Part shown: positions 25,478 to 34,919 of the stretch, piece after piece | How the letters are laid out: the number at the start of each line of letters is the position of its first letter | Numbering within the stretch: position 1 is the first letter of the stretch | Assembly (NCBI RefSeq): GCF_024539815.1 | Contig: NZ_JAHHIU010000090.1 | Coordinates: 1-64,000 of the forward strand | Length of the DNA: 64,000 bases | Direction: 5' to 3' | DNA from: Streptomyces hayashii | Lineage (GTDB): Bacteria; Actinomycetota; Actinomycetes; Streptomycetales; Streptomycetaceae | Position numbers and translations under genes: made by a program | The notes under the pieces: generated by a model | The model's database searches: none | The model's input: the letters and a program-made list of their open reading frames with translations, nothing else | What the model was told of the DNA's origin: nothing

Positions 25478-26490
25478 GGCCTCTCCCGGGCCGCGGCGGT
25501 GAGCTGTGGCCCGTCCACGGGGAGGCGCGCCAGAACCCGGAAGCCGCCGGTCGCGGCCGGCCCCGCGTGCAGGGTGCCGCCGTAGAGGGCGGCGCGCTCA
25601 CGCATGCCGGGCAGCCCGAGCCCGTCACGGCCCGGGGCCGGCCTGACGCTGCCGTCGTCGCTCACCGTGAGAGTCAGCTCGTCGGGTCCGTACGCGACAG
25701 TGACGTGCGCGGTGCTCGCATCGGCGTGCTTCACCACATTGGTCACCGCCTCCTGGACGATCCGGTACGCGGCTGCCTCCAGCCCTGGAGACAGGGGCCT
25801 GGCGTGCCCCGTGACGGCGATGTCGATCCGCAGGCCGGCATGCCGGGTCCGTTCGGCGAGACGGTCCAGGTCGGCGAGTCGCGGGGCGGGCGCCAGATCC
25901 ACGTCGTCCGCGTCGTCGCGCAGCACACCGAGCATGCGGCGCAGCTCGACAAGGGTCTCCCGGCCGGTGGTCTCGATCGCCTCCAGCGCGCCGCGCGCGT
26001 CCTGGGGACGGTCGTCGAGAACCAGGCGGCCGAAGCCTGCCTGGACGGAGATCACGCTCATCGAGTGGGCGATGGTGTCGTGCAACTCGTGGGCGATACG
26101 CAGTCGTTCCGTCGCCGCCTCATGATCGGCGCGGTCGCGTTCCTGACGCAGCAGCGCGTGCAGATACCGGCGCCGCTGACCGACGGCGAAGCCCGACGCC
26201 CAGGCGACGGCGAAGAGCAGAGCGAAGGGCACCACGGCCCCGGTGTGTTCGAACCTGGGCAGAGCGGTGGACACCGCCATCGACAGGGCCGCGGCCAGGG
26301 TGATTCCGGAGGTACGGACCGGGCGCAGGGAGGTGACGCAGAAGAGAGCGAAGGCGAGCGGCGCCCCGCCCCAGAAGATCGCCTGCGGATGCCACGGCGC
26401 CAGGCCGCACACCGCCAATGACAGGGCGACGAGGGCCTCGGGCCAATACGGCCGCAACAACTCCGGGGCCCATCGCGTCTTCCGCTCCAC
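25474..26490 (-). CDS. two-component sensor histidine kinase (HisKA_3)
   Basis: 338 aa. Four TM helices in residues ~18-105, coiled-coil QERDRADHEAATERLR, H-box RIAHELHDTIAHS with H137, N-box QEAVTNVVKHADA, G-box GLGLPGMRERAALYGG. Short membrane sensors of this type often respond to envelope stress or drugs. It lies 126 bp from the divergent ABC ATPase gene, so the intergenic region likely carries back-to-back promoters. Confidence 0.9.
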   Translation of the reverse strand: MERKTRWAPELLRPYWPEALVALSLAVCGLAPWHPQAIFWGGAPLAFALFCVTSLRPVRTSGITLAAALSMAVSTALPRFEHTGAVVPFALLFAVAWASGFAVGQRRRYLHALLRQERDRADHEAATERLRIAHELHDTIAHSMSVISVQAGFGRLVLDDRPQDARGALEAIETTGRETLVELRRMLGVLRDDADDVDLAPAPRLADLDRLAERTRHAGLRIDIAVTGHARPLSPGLEAAAYRIVQEAVTNVVKHADASTAHVTVAYGPDELTLTVSDDGSVRPAPGRDGLGLPGMRERAALYGGTLHAGPAATGGFRVLARLPVDGPQLTAAARERP

Positions 26491-26616
26491 GGTCCGAGCC
26501 TATGCGCGTCCCGCTCGTCCCCGCATCGGCCGCGGGGCCTATGCCGTACGGCAGACCCCGGGCCCGATGGACCTGCCCACAGGCAGACGAAGTGTCTTCC
26601 CCGTCCCGGCATCGTC

Positions 26617-27351
26617 GTGGACATGATTCGATGCGAACGTCTCACCAAGCGATTCGGCCGCAAGGTCGCCGTCGACGACCTCACCTTCGAGGTCCTGCCC
26701 GCCCGTGTGACCGGCTTCCTCGGCCCCAACGGCGCGGGCAAGTCGACCACCATCCGGGCTGTGCTCGGCCTGGACACCCCGGACGCCGGCCGTGCCCTGG
26801 TGGACGGCGTGCCCTACCGCCAGGCCGAACGGCCACTGCGCCGCGTCGGCGCGCTCCTTGACGCGGGGGCCGTCCACGGCGGCCGTACGGCGCGGGCGCA
26901 TCTGGCCGCGCTCGCGGCCACCAACCACATCCCGCGCAGCCGTGTCGAGGAGGTACTCGCCCTCACCGGTCTCGCCGACGTCGCCCGCCGCAGGGTCGGC
27001 GCCTATTCGCTCGGCATGAAGCAGCGCCTGGGCATCGCCGCCGCCCTGCTCGGCGACCCGCCGGTGCTCATCCTCGACGAACCCTCCAACGGTCTGGACC
27101 CGGAAGGCGTCAGGTGGATCCGCACCCTCATGCGGTCGCTGGCCGCCGAAGGACGCACCGTCCTGGTCTCCAGCCACCTGATGAGCGAGATGGCCCTCAC
27201 CGTCGACCACCTTCTCGTCCTCGGACGAGGACGTCTGCTCGCCGACGTCGCGATCACCGACTTCGTTCCCGCCGGCGCGTCACTGGAGGACGCCTACCTC
27301 AGCCTCACCGAATCGGCCGTGGAATACCGGACCGAGGGGACGGGCCACTGA
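26617..27351 (+). CDS. ABC transporter ATP-binding protein (drug-efflux type)
   Basis: 244 aa from GTG; the ATG at 26623 (MIRCERLTKRFG) is an equally good start. Walker A GPNGAGKSTT, Q-loop replaced by the RRVGALLDAGAVHGGRTA segment, signature YSLGMKQRLGIAAALLG, Walker B VLILDEPSNGLDPEG, H-loop VSSHLMSEM. The domain order and GM-KQR signature match the DrrA/CcmA-like ATPases of drug and bacteriocin export. Coupled to the permease by a TGATG overlap. Confidence 0.88.
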   Translation: MDMIRCERLTKRFGRKVAVDDLTFEVLPARVTGFLGPNGAGKSTTIRAVLGLDTPDAGRALVDGVPYRQAERPLRRVGALLDAGAVHGGRTARAHLAALAATNHIPRSRVEEVLALTGLADVARRRVGAYSLGMKQRLGIAAALLGDPPVLILDEPSNGLDPEGVRWIRTLMRSLAAEGRTVLVSSHLMSEMALTVDHLLVLGRGRLLADVAITDFVPAGASLEDAYLSLTESAVEYRTEGTGH

Positions 27352-28139
27352 TGCCGACCGCACTGAGAGGTGCCGTGGCCTCCGAAGTCGTCAAGCTGCG
27401 TTCCCTCCGCTCAACCTGGATCACCGCCCTCATCGCCGTGGCGTTCGGCCTGGCGCTGAGCGTCATGGACGTCTCGCACACCGTCGACGCCTGGTCACAC
27501 ATGACCATGGCCGAACGGGCCCAGTTCGACCCGGTGGGCGACTCGCTCTCCGGCTACGCCTTCGCCGTCCTCGCCTTCGGCGTCCTCGGCGTGCTGGGCG
27601 TCAGCAGCGAGTACACCACCGGACTCATCCGCTCGACGCTGACCGCGACTCCCCGGCGCGCGCTCGCCTACACCGCCAAGACCCTCGTCATCGGCGGATT
27701 CGCCCTGCTGCTGGGCGAACTGACCGCGTTCGCCGGCTTCTTCATCGGACAGGCCGTCCTGGCCGGGCAGCACCTCGACGTCGGACTGGGCACTCCAGGA
27801 GTGCTTCGCGCCGTGTCCTGCGCCGGGCTGTACCTTTTCGTCGTCACCATCGTGGGCTATGGCCTCGGGGCCGTCATCCGGCACACCGCCGGAGCCGTCG
27901 CCGCACTCTTCGCCCTGGTGTATCTCGGCTACGGCGCGGCCAAGGCCGTCGACGGCTGGTCCCACCTGCCCAGCAAGCTCATGCTGAGCAACGCCGCGGA
28001 CGTCCTCGGCCAGCTCCACCCACACCCCCTCCACCCGGAGCGCAGCCCCTCCCTCTCCTTCGCCGTCTTCGACCTCGCCCTCTACCTCGCACTCGCCCTC
28101 ATCTGCGGAGCCTGGCGCTTCACTCGCGACGCCTCGTAG
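27351..28139 (+). CDS. ABC-2 type transporter permease
   Basis: 262 aa. Cytoplasmic N-terminus with the ASEVVKLRSLRSTW motif common to this subgroup, then six TM segments (ITALIAVAFGLALSVM, YAFAVLAFGVLGVLGV, YTAKTLVIGGFALLLGEL, and three more), and the YTTGLIRSTLTATPRRA loop. It forms the membrane part of an exporter with the preceding ATPase. Next to a divergent two-component system, hence probably an inducible defence or self-resistance pump. Confidence 0.85.
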   Translation: MPTALRGAVASEVVKLRSLRSTWITALIAVAFGLALSVMDVSHTVDAWSHMTMAERAQFDPVGDSLSGYAFAVLAFGVLGVLGVSSEYTTGLIRSTLTATPRRALAYTAKTLVIGGFALLLGELTAFAGFFIGQAVLAGQHLDVGLGTPGVLRAVSCAGLYLFVVTIVGYGLGAVIRHTAGAVAALFALVYLGYGAAKAVDGWSHLPSKLMLSNAADVLGQLHPHPLHPERSPSLSFAVFDLALYLALALICGAWRFTRDAS

Positions 28140-28244
28140 ACGCTCCGGGCCAAGGCGCCGGCCGTCCAATGACGATGCACCTCAAGCCGATTAGTCTGCC
28201 GGAATGGAGGTCGTCGAGCGGTCGCCCGCCGGCGGCGTGGGGCA

Positions 28245-30275
28245 ATGAAGGGCTTCGCGGGGCAGGTGTGGGTCCTCTCCCTCGTCGCGGCGGTCTGCCC
28301 GCTGGTCATGGTGCATCTGCTGGCCGTGCGCAGGACCGCCGGTTCCTCCCTCACGGGAGCTGTTCTGCTCACGCTGGCCGTCGCCGCGGTCCCCGCCGTA
28401 CGCGGTGAACCGCCGCACTACGTGGCGGGGGTCGCGCTGACGGCCGGTGGGGTGGTGGCGGTCGTCTGGGCGGCGGGCCGCTCTCGCCGGCAGCGGTCGG
28501 CCCGCCGGTCCGCGCTGGCGGACTACGAGGCCGGCACGGCGGCGGTCCCGCTGTTCGCGGCGCTGGCGGAACGGGACCGGCTGGCGGCGGAGCTGCACGA
28601 CGTGGCCGCGCATCGGCTGACCGGGATCGTGGTGGCCGCGGGCGCCGCGCTCAGACTCGCCGACCGGGAACGGACCGGTGACGCGCTGCGCCACGCCGGA
28701 GAGGCGGGCCGGGAGGCCGTCCGCGAACTGGAGCGCCTCACCGAGCTCGACGCGAGCGCGGCCGGTTTCACGGAGGTCGACGCGCTGGCCGCCGCGCACG
28801 GGGTGGACTACCGGCGCACGGTGGACAAGGCGCCGGCGGGCAGTACGGAAGCGACGTACCGGGTCGTCCGGGAGGCTTTGACCAACGCGGCCCGGTACGC
28901 CGAGGGCGCGACCGTGCGTGTCCGGATCGAGCAGACGAGCGAGCCGACGGACGACCGGGACAGGCCCGTACGGGGCGGCGGCGATCACCTGTTCGTCGTC
29001 ACCGTCACGGACGACGGCGGTGCGGTCGTCGAGCCGGGCCTCGGGACCGGGCGCGGTCTCGCGGGGCTGGCGGCCACGGTCACCGCGGCGGGCGGGACGT
29101 TCCGCGCGGGACCCGTGGGGCAGGGCCGTGGAGAGGGCTGGAGCGTGCGGGCCGCACTGCCCGCGGCGACGGTTCTTCCCCTCCGCCGACGGCCCCTGTG
29201 GCGTGGGGCGGCCGCGCTCGACTACGCCCTGGTGTCCCTGGCGATCGCGCTGTCCCTCGGTGCGAGCCTGCTGTCGGCCGATGTACCGGCTCCGTTCGGC
29301 GGCCTGCTGCCCGCGTTGGTGACCGTCGTGCTGTCGGGCCTGCACGCCGTGCCGCTGGCCTGGCGCTCGCGGGCGCCAGGCCGCGCGCTCGCGGCGGTGC
29401 TGTCGGCGCTGCTGCTGTGGTGGGCCTGCGACCGGGCGGGCTGGACCCGGCCGCCGGTGAGCGACATCTTCCTGGTGTACGGGTGGGTCGAGTTGACGCT
29501 CGTCCACAGCGTGGGAGTTCGTCTGCCGTGGCGCCGAGGCCTGTTGGCGCCGCTCGCCGTGGCCGCCGTGGGCGGGCTCGCGCTGGCGAGCGGCAGCGGC
29601 ATCACCGGCAGCACCGCAGCGGCCTGGGCCGTACTTGCGGGCACGCTGGCCCTCCCCGCCCTCGCCGTCTGGTCATGGGGGCGGCGGACAGCTCGGCGGC
29701 ATGAGCGGCTGCGGGCCGCGGACGCCCGGCGGCGGGCCGTGCTCGACGAGGACGCGGACGCGGCGGTGTCCGCACAGCGTCTGCTGTTCGCCACCGGGCT
29801 GCGCGACACCGCGCTCCGGCACGCGCGGGCGGTCGTCGCAGCAGCGGAGGAGAGGGACCTGCGGACCGTGCGGGAAGAGGCCCGAGCCGGACTGACCGCT
29901 CTGCGGGACCTGCTGTCCGGGCTGCGCGCGAAGGACGAAGCCGACGACGCCCCTCCGCCCACCGTCTCCGGGATCACCGCGCCGGCCGCACGCTACGGCG
30001 CCGTCGTCCGATACGTGGGAGCACGCCGTCCGCTGCCCGCCGCCGTGGAGGTCTTCGCGTACCGGACCGCCTGCGCGCTCATGGCCGTAGGCGTCACCCT
30101 CACCGTGCGCACGCTCCCCGACGGCGTGGAGGTCTCCGGTCCGGCACCCTCCGTTCCCTCGGTGGAGCGGCGGCTGCGCGCCCTCGCGGACGCCGCCGGC
30201 GGTACCCTCTCGACGACCGACCGCGGTGCGGTACGCGTGTGGCTCCCGGAGGCGTTCCCATGGCGATCAGGGTGA
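28245..30275 (+). CDS. unusual tandem-duplicated sensor histidine kinase
   Basis: 676 aa, nearly twice the usual length. Residues 8-75 hold two TM helices; ~105-300 form a HisKA_3/HATPase kinase with H118 in RLAAELHDVAAHRL, N-box REALTNAARYAEGA and G-box GTGRGLAGLAATVTAAGG. Then six more TM segments (~315-480) and a second kinase-like core follow: SAQRLLFATGLRDTALRHARAVV in place of an H-box, a DLLSGL helix, and VFAYRTACALMAVGVTLTV in place of the N-box. The second half lacks a recognisable phospho-His and ATP lid, so it is degenerate. The stop overlaps the response regulator start by 16 bp. Confidence 0.85.
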   Translation: MKGFAGQVWVLSLVAAVCPLVMVHLLAVRRTAGSSLTGAVLLTLAVAAVPAVRGEPPHYVAGVALTAGGVVAVVWAAGRSRRQRSARRSALADYEAGTAAVPLFAALAERDRLAAELHDVAAHRLTGIVVAAGAALRLADRERTGDALRHAGEAGREAVRELERLTELDASAAGFTEVDALAAAHGVDYRRTVDKAPAGSTEATYRVVREALTNAARYAEGATVRVRIEQTSEPTDDRDRPVRGGGDHLFVVTVTDDGGAVVEPGLGTGRGLAGLAATVTAAGGTFRAGPVGQGRGEGWSVRAALPAATVLPLRRRPLWRGAAALDYALVSLAIALSLGASLLSADVPAPFGGLLPALVTVVLSGLHAVPLAWRSRAPGRALAAVLSALLLWWACDRAGWTRPPVSDIFLVYGWVELTLVHSVGVRLPWRRGLLAPLAVAAVGGLALASGSGITGSTAAAWAVLAGTLALPALAVWSWGRRTARRHERLRAADARRRAVLDEDADAAVSAQRLLFATGLRDTALRHARAVVAAAEERDLRTVREEARAGLTALRDLLSGLRAKDEADDAPPPTVSGITAPAARYGAVVRYVGARRPLPAAVEVFAYRTACALMAVGVTLTVRTLPDGVEVSGPAPSVPSVERRLRALADAAGGTLSTTDRGAVRVWLPEAFPWRSG

Positions 30276-30919
30276 CCGTCGCGGACGACCAGGCCGTCGT
30301 ACGGGCCGGGATCGCGGCGATCCTCGACGCGGAACCCGACCTGTGCGTCGTCGGTCAGGCGGCGGACGGCGACACGGCGGTCGAACTCGCGCTGTCGGCG
30401 CGGCCGGACGTCGCGCTGATGGATGTCCGCATGCCGGGGATGGGCGGGCTCGCGGCGACCGCCGCGATCACCGAACGCAGCCCCGCGACCCGTGTTCTGG
30501 TGCTCACCACCTTCGGTCTCGACGAGTACCTGTTCGCCGCGCTGCGCGCCGGGGCCGCCGGTTTCCTGCTCAAGGACACCGAGCCGGAGCGGGTGATCGA
30601 CGCGGTACGGGTGGTGCACGGGGGCGCCGCCCTGCTCGACCCGGCACTGACCCGCAGGCTGATCGACCGCTTCACGGACGCTCCCGGCCCGCTCGACACG
30701 GCCCGCCTGGACCTGCTCACCCCGCGCGAGACGGAGGTTCTGCGGCAGGTCGCGCGGGGGCTGTCCAACGCGGAGATCGCGGCGGTGCTGGGGGTGAGTC
30801 CGCCCACCGTGAAGGACCACGTCTCCGTCCTCCTCGGCAAGCTCGGGGTACGCGACCGGGTGCAGGCGACGATCGCCGCGTACGAGACGGGCCTGATCCG
30901 GCCCGGCAGCAGGCCGTGA
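30260..30919 (+). CDS. NarL/FixJ-family response regulator
   Basis: 219 aa from the ATG at 30260, preceded by GGAGG at 7 nt inside the kinase 3' end. Receiver with DD at 9-10 and D55 (VALMDVRMPGM), LTTFGLDEYLFAALRAGAAGF, Lys in LLKDTEPE; LuxR HTH LTPRETEVLRQVARGLSNAEIAAVLG. Translationally coupled partner of the duplicated kinase. Confidence 0.92.
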   Translation: MAIRVTVADDQAVVRAGIAAILDAEPDLCVVGQAADGDTAVELALSARPDVALMDVRMPGMGGLAATAAITERSPATRVLVLTTFGLDEYLFAALRAGAAGFLLKDTEPERVIDAVRVVHGGAALLDPALTRRLIDRFTDAPGPLDTARLDLLTPRETEVLRQVARGLSNAEIAAVLGVSPPTVKDHVSVLLGKLGVRDRVQATIAAYETGLIRPGSRP

Positions 30920-31040
30920 GGTGAGTCGGCACCCCGCCGTGAGGTGGGGGTGACACCCCGCCGCAGGACGGCCTTCGCACGCGGCGGGACCGTCCCTGAG
31001 CTGGACGGATCGCCCGCGTCGGCTTCCTAGCCTCGAAGGC

Positions 31041-32306
31041 ATGTCACGCATACTTCCCCGCCGTGTCGCCGGCGGTGTCCTGCTGCTCCTGGCGCTCTTG
31101 CTGGCCCCTGCCGTGGCGGTGGCCGGTTTCCTCGCCGCGGCGTTCGTCACCGCGAGCGTGCCGGTCCTCGTCATCGTCGGTCTCGTCTGCGGCGCCCTGG
31201 CCGGCTGGCTCCCGGGCCGGGCGGCGTTCGCCCTGTTCGGCCTCGACCGCCGCCCGGCCCTGCGGGCATCCGCGTTCCTCACGGCCGGCCTGACCGCGGC
31301 CGTCACCGTCCTCGCCTCCGTCACCGTCCTTGATCCGATGCCCACCCCGACGGCCGCCCCCGCCCCGCCCGGCGTCAGGTTCTGGAATCTGCCGACCGGT
31401 TCACGCATCGCCTACGTCCACGCCCCCGCCACCGGCAAGGCCAGACCGACCCCGGTGATCTTCCTGCACGGCGGTCCTGGCACCCCCGGCGAGGGTGTCC
31501 CCACCGGGGGCCGTGAACTCGCGGCGGACGGCTTCGACGTCTACTCCTACGACCAACTCGGCGCCGGCCGCTCCACCCGGCTGCCGGACATCACCGGATA
31601 CACCGTCGCCCGTCAGGTCGCCGACCTGGAAGCGATCCGGCGCACACTCGGCGCCGACCGGATCATCCTGGTCGGCCAGTCCTGGGGCGGATCGCTCACC
31701 GCCCAGTACCTGGCCGCACATGGCGAGCACGTCGCCAAAGCGGTCTTCACCTCGCCGGGCGCGCTGTGGGGCCGTCAATACCCCGGCTCCCAGGCCGGGG
31801 AACCCTGGAACCGCCTCTCCCCCGCGCAGAAGGCCCGGCTCGACCGGCTGAACAGCGCACCCCGCATCATCGTGGCGAGCTTGCTCCTCCAGATCAATCC
31901 CGGCGCCGCGCACGCGCTGGTGGGCGACCGCGAGGTCGACCACTGGATGCACGAAGTCGCCCTCCAGGGAAAGGACAGCACGTCGTGCGAGGACGCTCCG
32001 CACACCACGGCGCACGACAACCCTCAGGGCTTCTACAGCAACCAGATGACCGTCAAGGACTTCGAGCGGCTCCCCGACCCCCGGCCCCTTCTGCGCACCC
32101 TGCGGGTGCCCTCTCTGATCATGCGAGGGGAATGCGACTTCATCAAGCCCGCCGTGACCGCCGAGTACCAACACACCCTCTCAGGATCCGAGTTGGTGAC
32201 CGTCAAGGGAGCGGGACACTCCATCTCGGGCGAACAGCCCGGCCGCTACACCGCGCTGCTGCGGGCGTTCCTCCTGGACGAACCGCTGCCGAAGGGCACC
32301 GGCTGA
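31041..32306 (+). CDS. membrane-anchored alpha/beta hydrolase (proline iminopeptidase-like)
   Basis: 421 aa. Three N-terminal TM helices in residues ~8-100 precede an alpha/beta hydrolase of the prolyl-aminopeptidase subgroup: oxyanion-hole HGGPGTPGEG, nucleophile elbow GQSWGG, late acid in GECDFI and catalytic His in GAGHSISGEQP. The hydrolase probably faces outward. Substrate could be N-terminal prolyl peptides or an ester; the motif alone does not decide. Confidence 0.8.
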   Translation: MSRILPRRVAGGVLLLLALLLAPAVAVAGFLAAAFVTASVPVLVIVGLVCGALAGWLPGRAAFALFGLDRRPALRASAFLTAGLTAAVTVLASVTVLDPMPTPTAAPAPPGVRFWNLPTGSRIAYVHAPATGKARPTPVIFLHGGPGTPGEGVPTGGRELAADGFDVYSYDQLGAGRSTRLPDITGYTVARQVADLEAIRRTLGADRIILVGQSWGGSLTAQYLAAHGEHVAKAVFTSPGALWGRQYPGSQAGEPWNRLSPAQKARLDRLNSAPRIIVASLLLQINPGAAHALVGDREVDHWMHEVALQGKDSTSCEDAPHTTAHDNPQGFYSNQMTVKDFERLPDPRPLLRTLRVPSLIMRGECDFIKPAVTAEYQHTLSGSELVTVKGAGHSISGEQPGRYTALLRAFLLDEPLPKGTG

Positions 32307-32333
32307 GTACGGAACGGGCAGTCGGGGCGGGCA

Positions 32334-32363
32334 GGTCAGGTCGGGTCGGGTCGGGTCGGGCCG
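32334..32363. repeat. pentanucleotide repeat with G-quadruplex potential
   Basis: GGTCA, four GGTCG units and GGCCG run in tandem. Four GGG runs are each separated by two bases, the classical G-quadruplex spacing, and the last units also form a GGTCGG/CCGACC hairpin. It lies 28 bp after the hydrolase stop and could act in termination. Confidence 0.75.
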
Positions 32364-32792
32364 ACCGTAGGCCTGGACACGGCCGTCGTCCCGGCCTACG
32401 AGAGCGGACCGGTTCGCCCCGGCGGCGACTCGGCGTCGGCCTGGCGGATGATCCCGCCGGGCGCTCAGGATGACGCCCGACGACACGGCCGCTCCCTATG
32501 TTCTGGGCATGTCGATCATGCGGGAGTCCCTTCCCCGCCCCCGGCTCACCGGCGTCGTCGCTCCCAGGTCCCAGCTCCCCCACACTCGCGCAGGCCATGA
32601 CCTCCGGTCCGCACCTTGACCGCTCACCGGACCCGTCGGGGCCCTCAGACCTACGGCGAGGGGCCCCGGCTCGACGAGGTCGCCGGGTCGGGAACAGCTC
32701 CACGATCCGCGCGCCCCGCAGACACCCGTACGTGGAGCGCCCGGCAAGTTCAGCGCGCCGGGGAAGCCTCTGGCCCGACTCAAGGAATTCGC
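32364..32792. other. intergenic region without a supported gene
   Basis: No open frame here has motifs or a convincing start; the reading frame entering the next gene is open upstream but carries no signal peptide-like start before 32793. The promoter of the secreted hydrolase should be here. Confidence 0.45.
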
Positions 32793-33803
32793 ATGTCCTC
32801 AACCCACCGGCCCACCCGTGTCTCCCGGCGCACCGCGACGGCGCTGGCCGCCATGTCGGTCGTCGCGGCCGTCGCCGCCACGGCGCCGAGAATGGCCAAT
32901 GCCGTGAGCGGAGACTCCAGCGGCACCCGGCAGGCGGTCACCCGGACGCAGAACGCGGTGAGCGCCGGCACCGCCCCCAACCTGCGCGTCAAGGCCGCGA
33001 ACGGCGTCACCTACCTGTACCGCCGCTTCGGCCACTCCACGGCCGACAGCGTGCCCCTGGTCTTCTTCCAGCACTTCCGCGGCAACATCGACGGCTGGGA
33101 CCCCAAGCTCATCGACACCATCGCCGCCAAGCGCGAGGTCATCCTCGTGGACAACGCCGGCGTCGGCGGCTCCACCGGCACCACCCCCAGCACCGACCAG
33201 CAGATGGCCCTGGACGCCATCGACTTCATCGACGCCCTCAAGCTGCCCCGCTACGACCTGTTCGGCTTCTCCCTCGGCGGCGAGGTCGCCCAGGAGGTCG
33301 CCCTGCGTCGCCCCTGGCAGGTCCGCCGCGTCGTCCCGGCCGCCACCGGTCCCCAGGGCGGAGTGAACCAGCGCGCGACCGACCCCGACATCCTGCAGCG
33401 GACCCTGAAGGACAATCCCGGTCCCGAGGACTACCCCTTCCTGTTCTTCAAGAACACCGCCTCCAGCCAGGCCGCGGGAGCGGAGTTCCTGCAACGCCTC
33501 GGCCGGCGTACCACCGACGCCGACACCCCCACGAGCCTCGCCACCCGCGATCACCAGCTCACCGCGTGGTCCGAGTGGGGCATCACCGACAAGTCCAGGC
33601 TGGTCCGCCTGAAGTCCCTCTTCCAACCGGTCCTGGTCGCCGACGGCGAGAGCGACATCCTGATGCCCGCCGAGAACTCCCACCTGCTGGCCAAGTACCT
33701 CCCCAACGCCCGGTTGCACATCTACCGGGACGCCGGCCATGGCTTCCTCCACCAGTACGCCGTCAAGTTCGGCACCGAGGTGAACACCTTCCTCGACCGC
33801 TGA
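32793..33803 (+). CDS. secreted alpha/beta hydrolase
   Basis: 336 aa from the ATG at 32793 (AAGGA 7 nt upstream), chosen because it starts a twin-arginine-like signal (STHRPTRVSRRTATALAAM, cleavage near ANA). The mature protein has an alpha/beta hydrolase fold: FFQHFRGNIDGWDP, VLVDNAGVGGSTG, nucleophile elbow GFSLGGEVAQE, acid in VLVADGESDILMP and His in DAGHGFLHQYA. Related enzymes include haloperoxidase-like and ester hydrolases of Actinobacteria. Substrate unknown. Confidence 0.8.
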   Translation: MSSTHRPTRVSRRTATALAAMSVVAAVAATAPRMANAVSGDSSGTRQAVTRTQNAVSAGTAPNLRVKAANGVTYLYRRFGHSTADSVPLVFFQHFRGNIDGWDPKLIDTIAAKREVILVDNAGVGGSTGTTPSTDQQMALDAIDFIDALKLPRYDLFGFSLGGEVAQEVALRRPWQVRRVVPAATGPQGGVNQRATDPDILQRTLKDNPGPEDYPFLFFKNTASSQAAGAEFLQRLGRRTTDADTPTSLATRDHQLTAWSEWGITDKSRLVRLKSLFQPVLVADGESDILMPAENSHLLAKYLPNARLHIYRDAGHGFLHQYAVKFGTEVNTFLDR

Positions 33804-34082
33804 CCGCACATCCGCCGCGAGACGGTCGCCGACGCCCACGCCGACGGGCACGGCGACGGGCACGGCGATCGCCGAACGGCAGCCGTACCCGATCCAGCGC
33901 CCGCGGACGGACACGGCCGCGCGTGAGGCAGGGATCGCCTCCGACATCGCCGATGCCGCCGAAAGTCCCGGCCGCGGCCGTGTCGGCTACCGAGAGTGAT
34001 CGGCCATCGGCGGGGCCGCCCGGCACCGGAGGGTGTTGGGCGGTTTGGGTAAGTTGATGGCCACCGACCCAGGAGATGCCCC

Positions 34083-34919
34083 GTGCCCGACCGCCCCAGC
34101 GTTCTGTTCGTGACCGATCTCGCCTACGAGGCCCGGGGACGGCGCTACTGCGACGAGGACATCTTCCTGTCGTCACGGCTGCGGAACGGCTTCGACATCG
34201 CCTTGTGCCATCCGCTGGACGCCGCCGCCCTGATGGACGCCTTTGACGCGGTCGTGGTCCGCAACAGCGGCCCCGTGCTGCACTACCAGAAGGAATACGA
34301 CGCCTTCCGCGACCAGGCCGCAGCTCGCGGCGCCCGGGTCTACAACCCGCTGTCCGGCCGGGGCGACATGGCCGGCAAGCAATACCTGCTGGACCTGACC
34401 GCAGCCGGATACCCGGTCATCCCCACTGCCGACCGGCCCCAGGACCTCGGCCGCCTGCCCGAGGTCGACCAGTATGCGGTCAAGCCGAAGGCAGGGGCGG
34501 ACTCCATCGGCCTCAGCTTCGTGCCCCGGGAGCGACTGGCCGGCCTCGCCTACGGGGACATCCTGGTCCAGCCTCGGATCGATTTCCGCTACGAGGTGTC
34601 GTTCTACTACGTCGACGACGCCTTCCAGTACGCCCTGCACGCCCCCGACCCCGAACGGCGCTGGGTCCTTGAGCCCTACCGGCCCACCGAAGCCGATCTC
34701 GACTTCGCCCGCCGCTTCATCGACTGGAACACCCTCGACCACGGCATCCAGCGCGTGGACGCCTGCCGCACCCAGGAGGGTGAGCTGCTCCTGGTCGAGC
34801 TGGAAGACCTCAACCCCTACCTGTCCCTCGACCACCTCGACGACCCGACCCGCGACATGTTCGTCACCAGCATGACGGCCTCTCTCCACCGGTTCCTCGG
34901 AACCGCACCCCGCCCCTGA
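34083..34919 (+). CDS. orphan ATP-grasp-fold protein
   Basis: 278 aa from a GTG with AGGAG 7 nt upstream. The pattern of an ATP-grasp ligase is visible: an N-terminal Rossmann-like part (VLFVTDLAYEARG, FDAVVVRNSGP), a lid/ATP region with Lys in YAVKPKAGADSIGLS, a DILVQPRIDFRYEVSFYY strand pair, and the metal-binding Glu...Asn in LVELEDLNPYLSL. In the family such enzymes join a carboxylate to an amine or thiol using ATP. No partner gene for a peptide, amino acid or carrier protein is adjacent, so the product is unknown. Confidence 0.65.
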   Translation: MPDRPSVLFVTDLAYEARGRRYCDEDIFLSSRLRNGFDIALCHPLDAAALMDAFDAVVVRNSGPVLHYQKEYDAFRDQAAARGARVYNPLSGRGDMAGKQYLLDLTAAGYPVIPTADRPQDLGRLPEVDQYAVKPKAGADSIGLSFVPRERLAGLAYGDILVQPRIDFRYEVSFYYVDDAFQYALHAPDPERRWVLEPYRPTEADLDFARRFIDWNTLDHGIQRVDACRTQEGELLLVELEDLNPYLSLDHLDDPTRDMFVTSMTASLHRFLGTAPRP

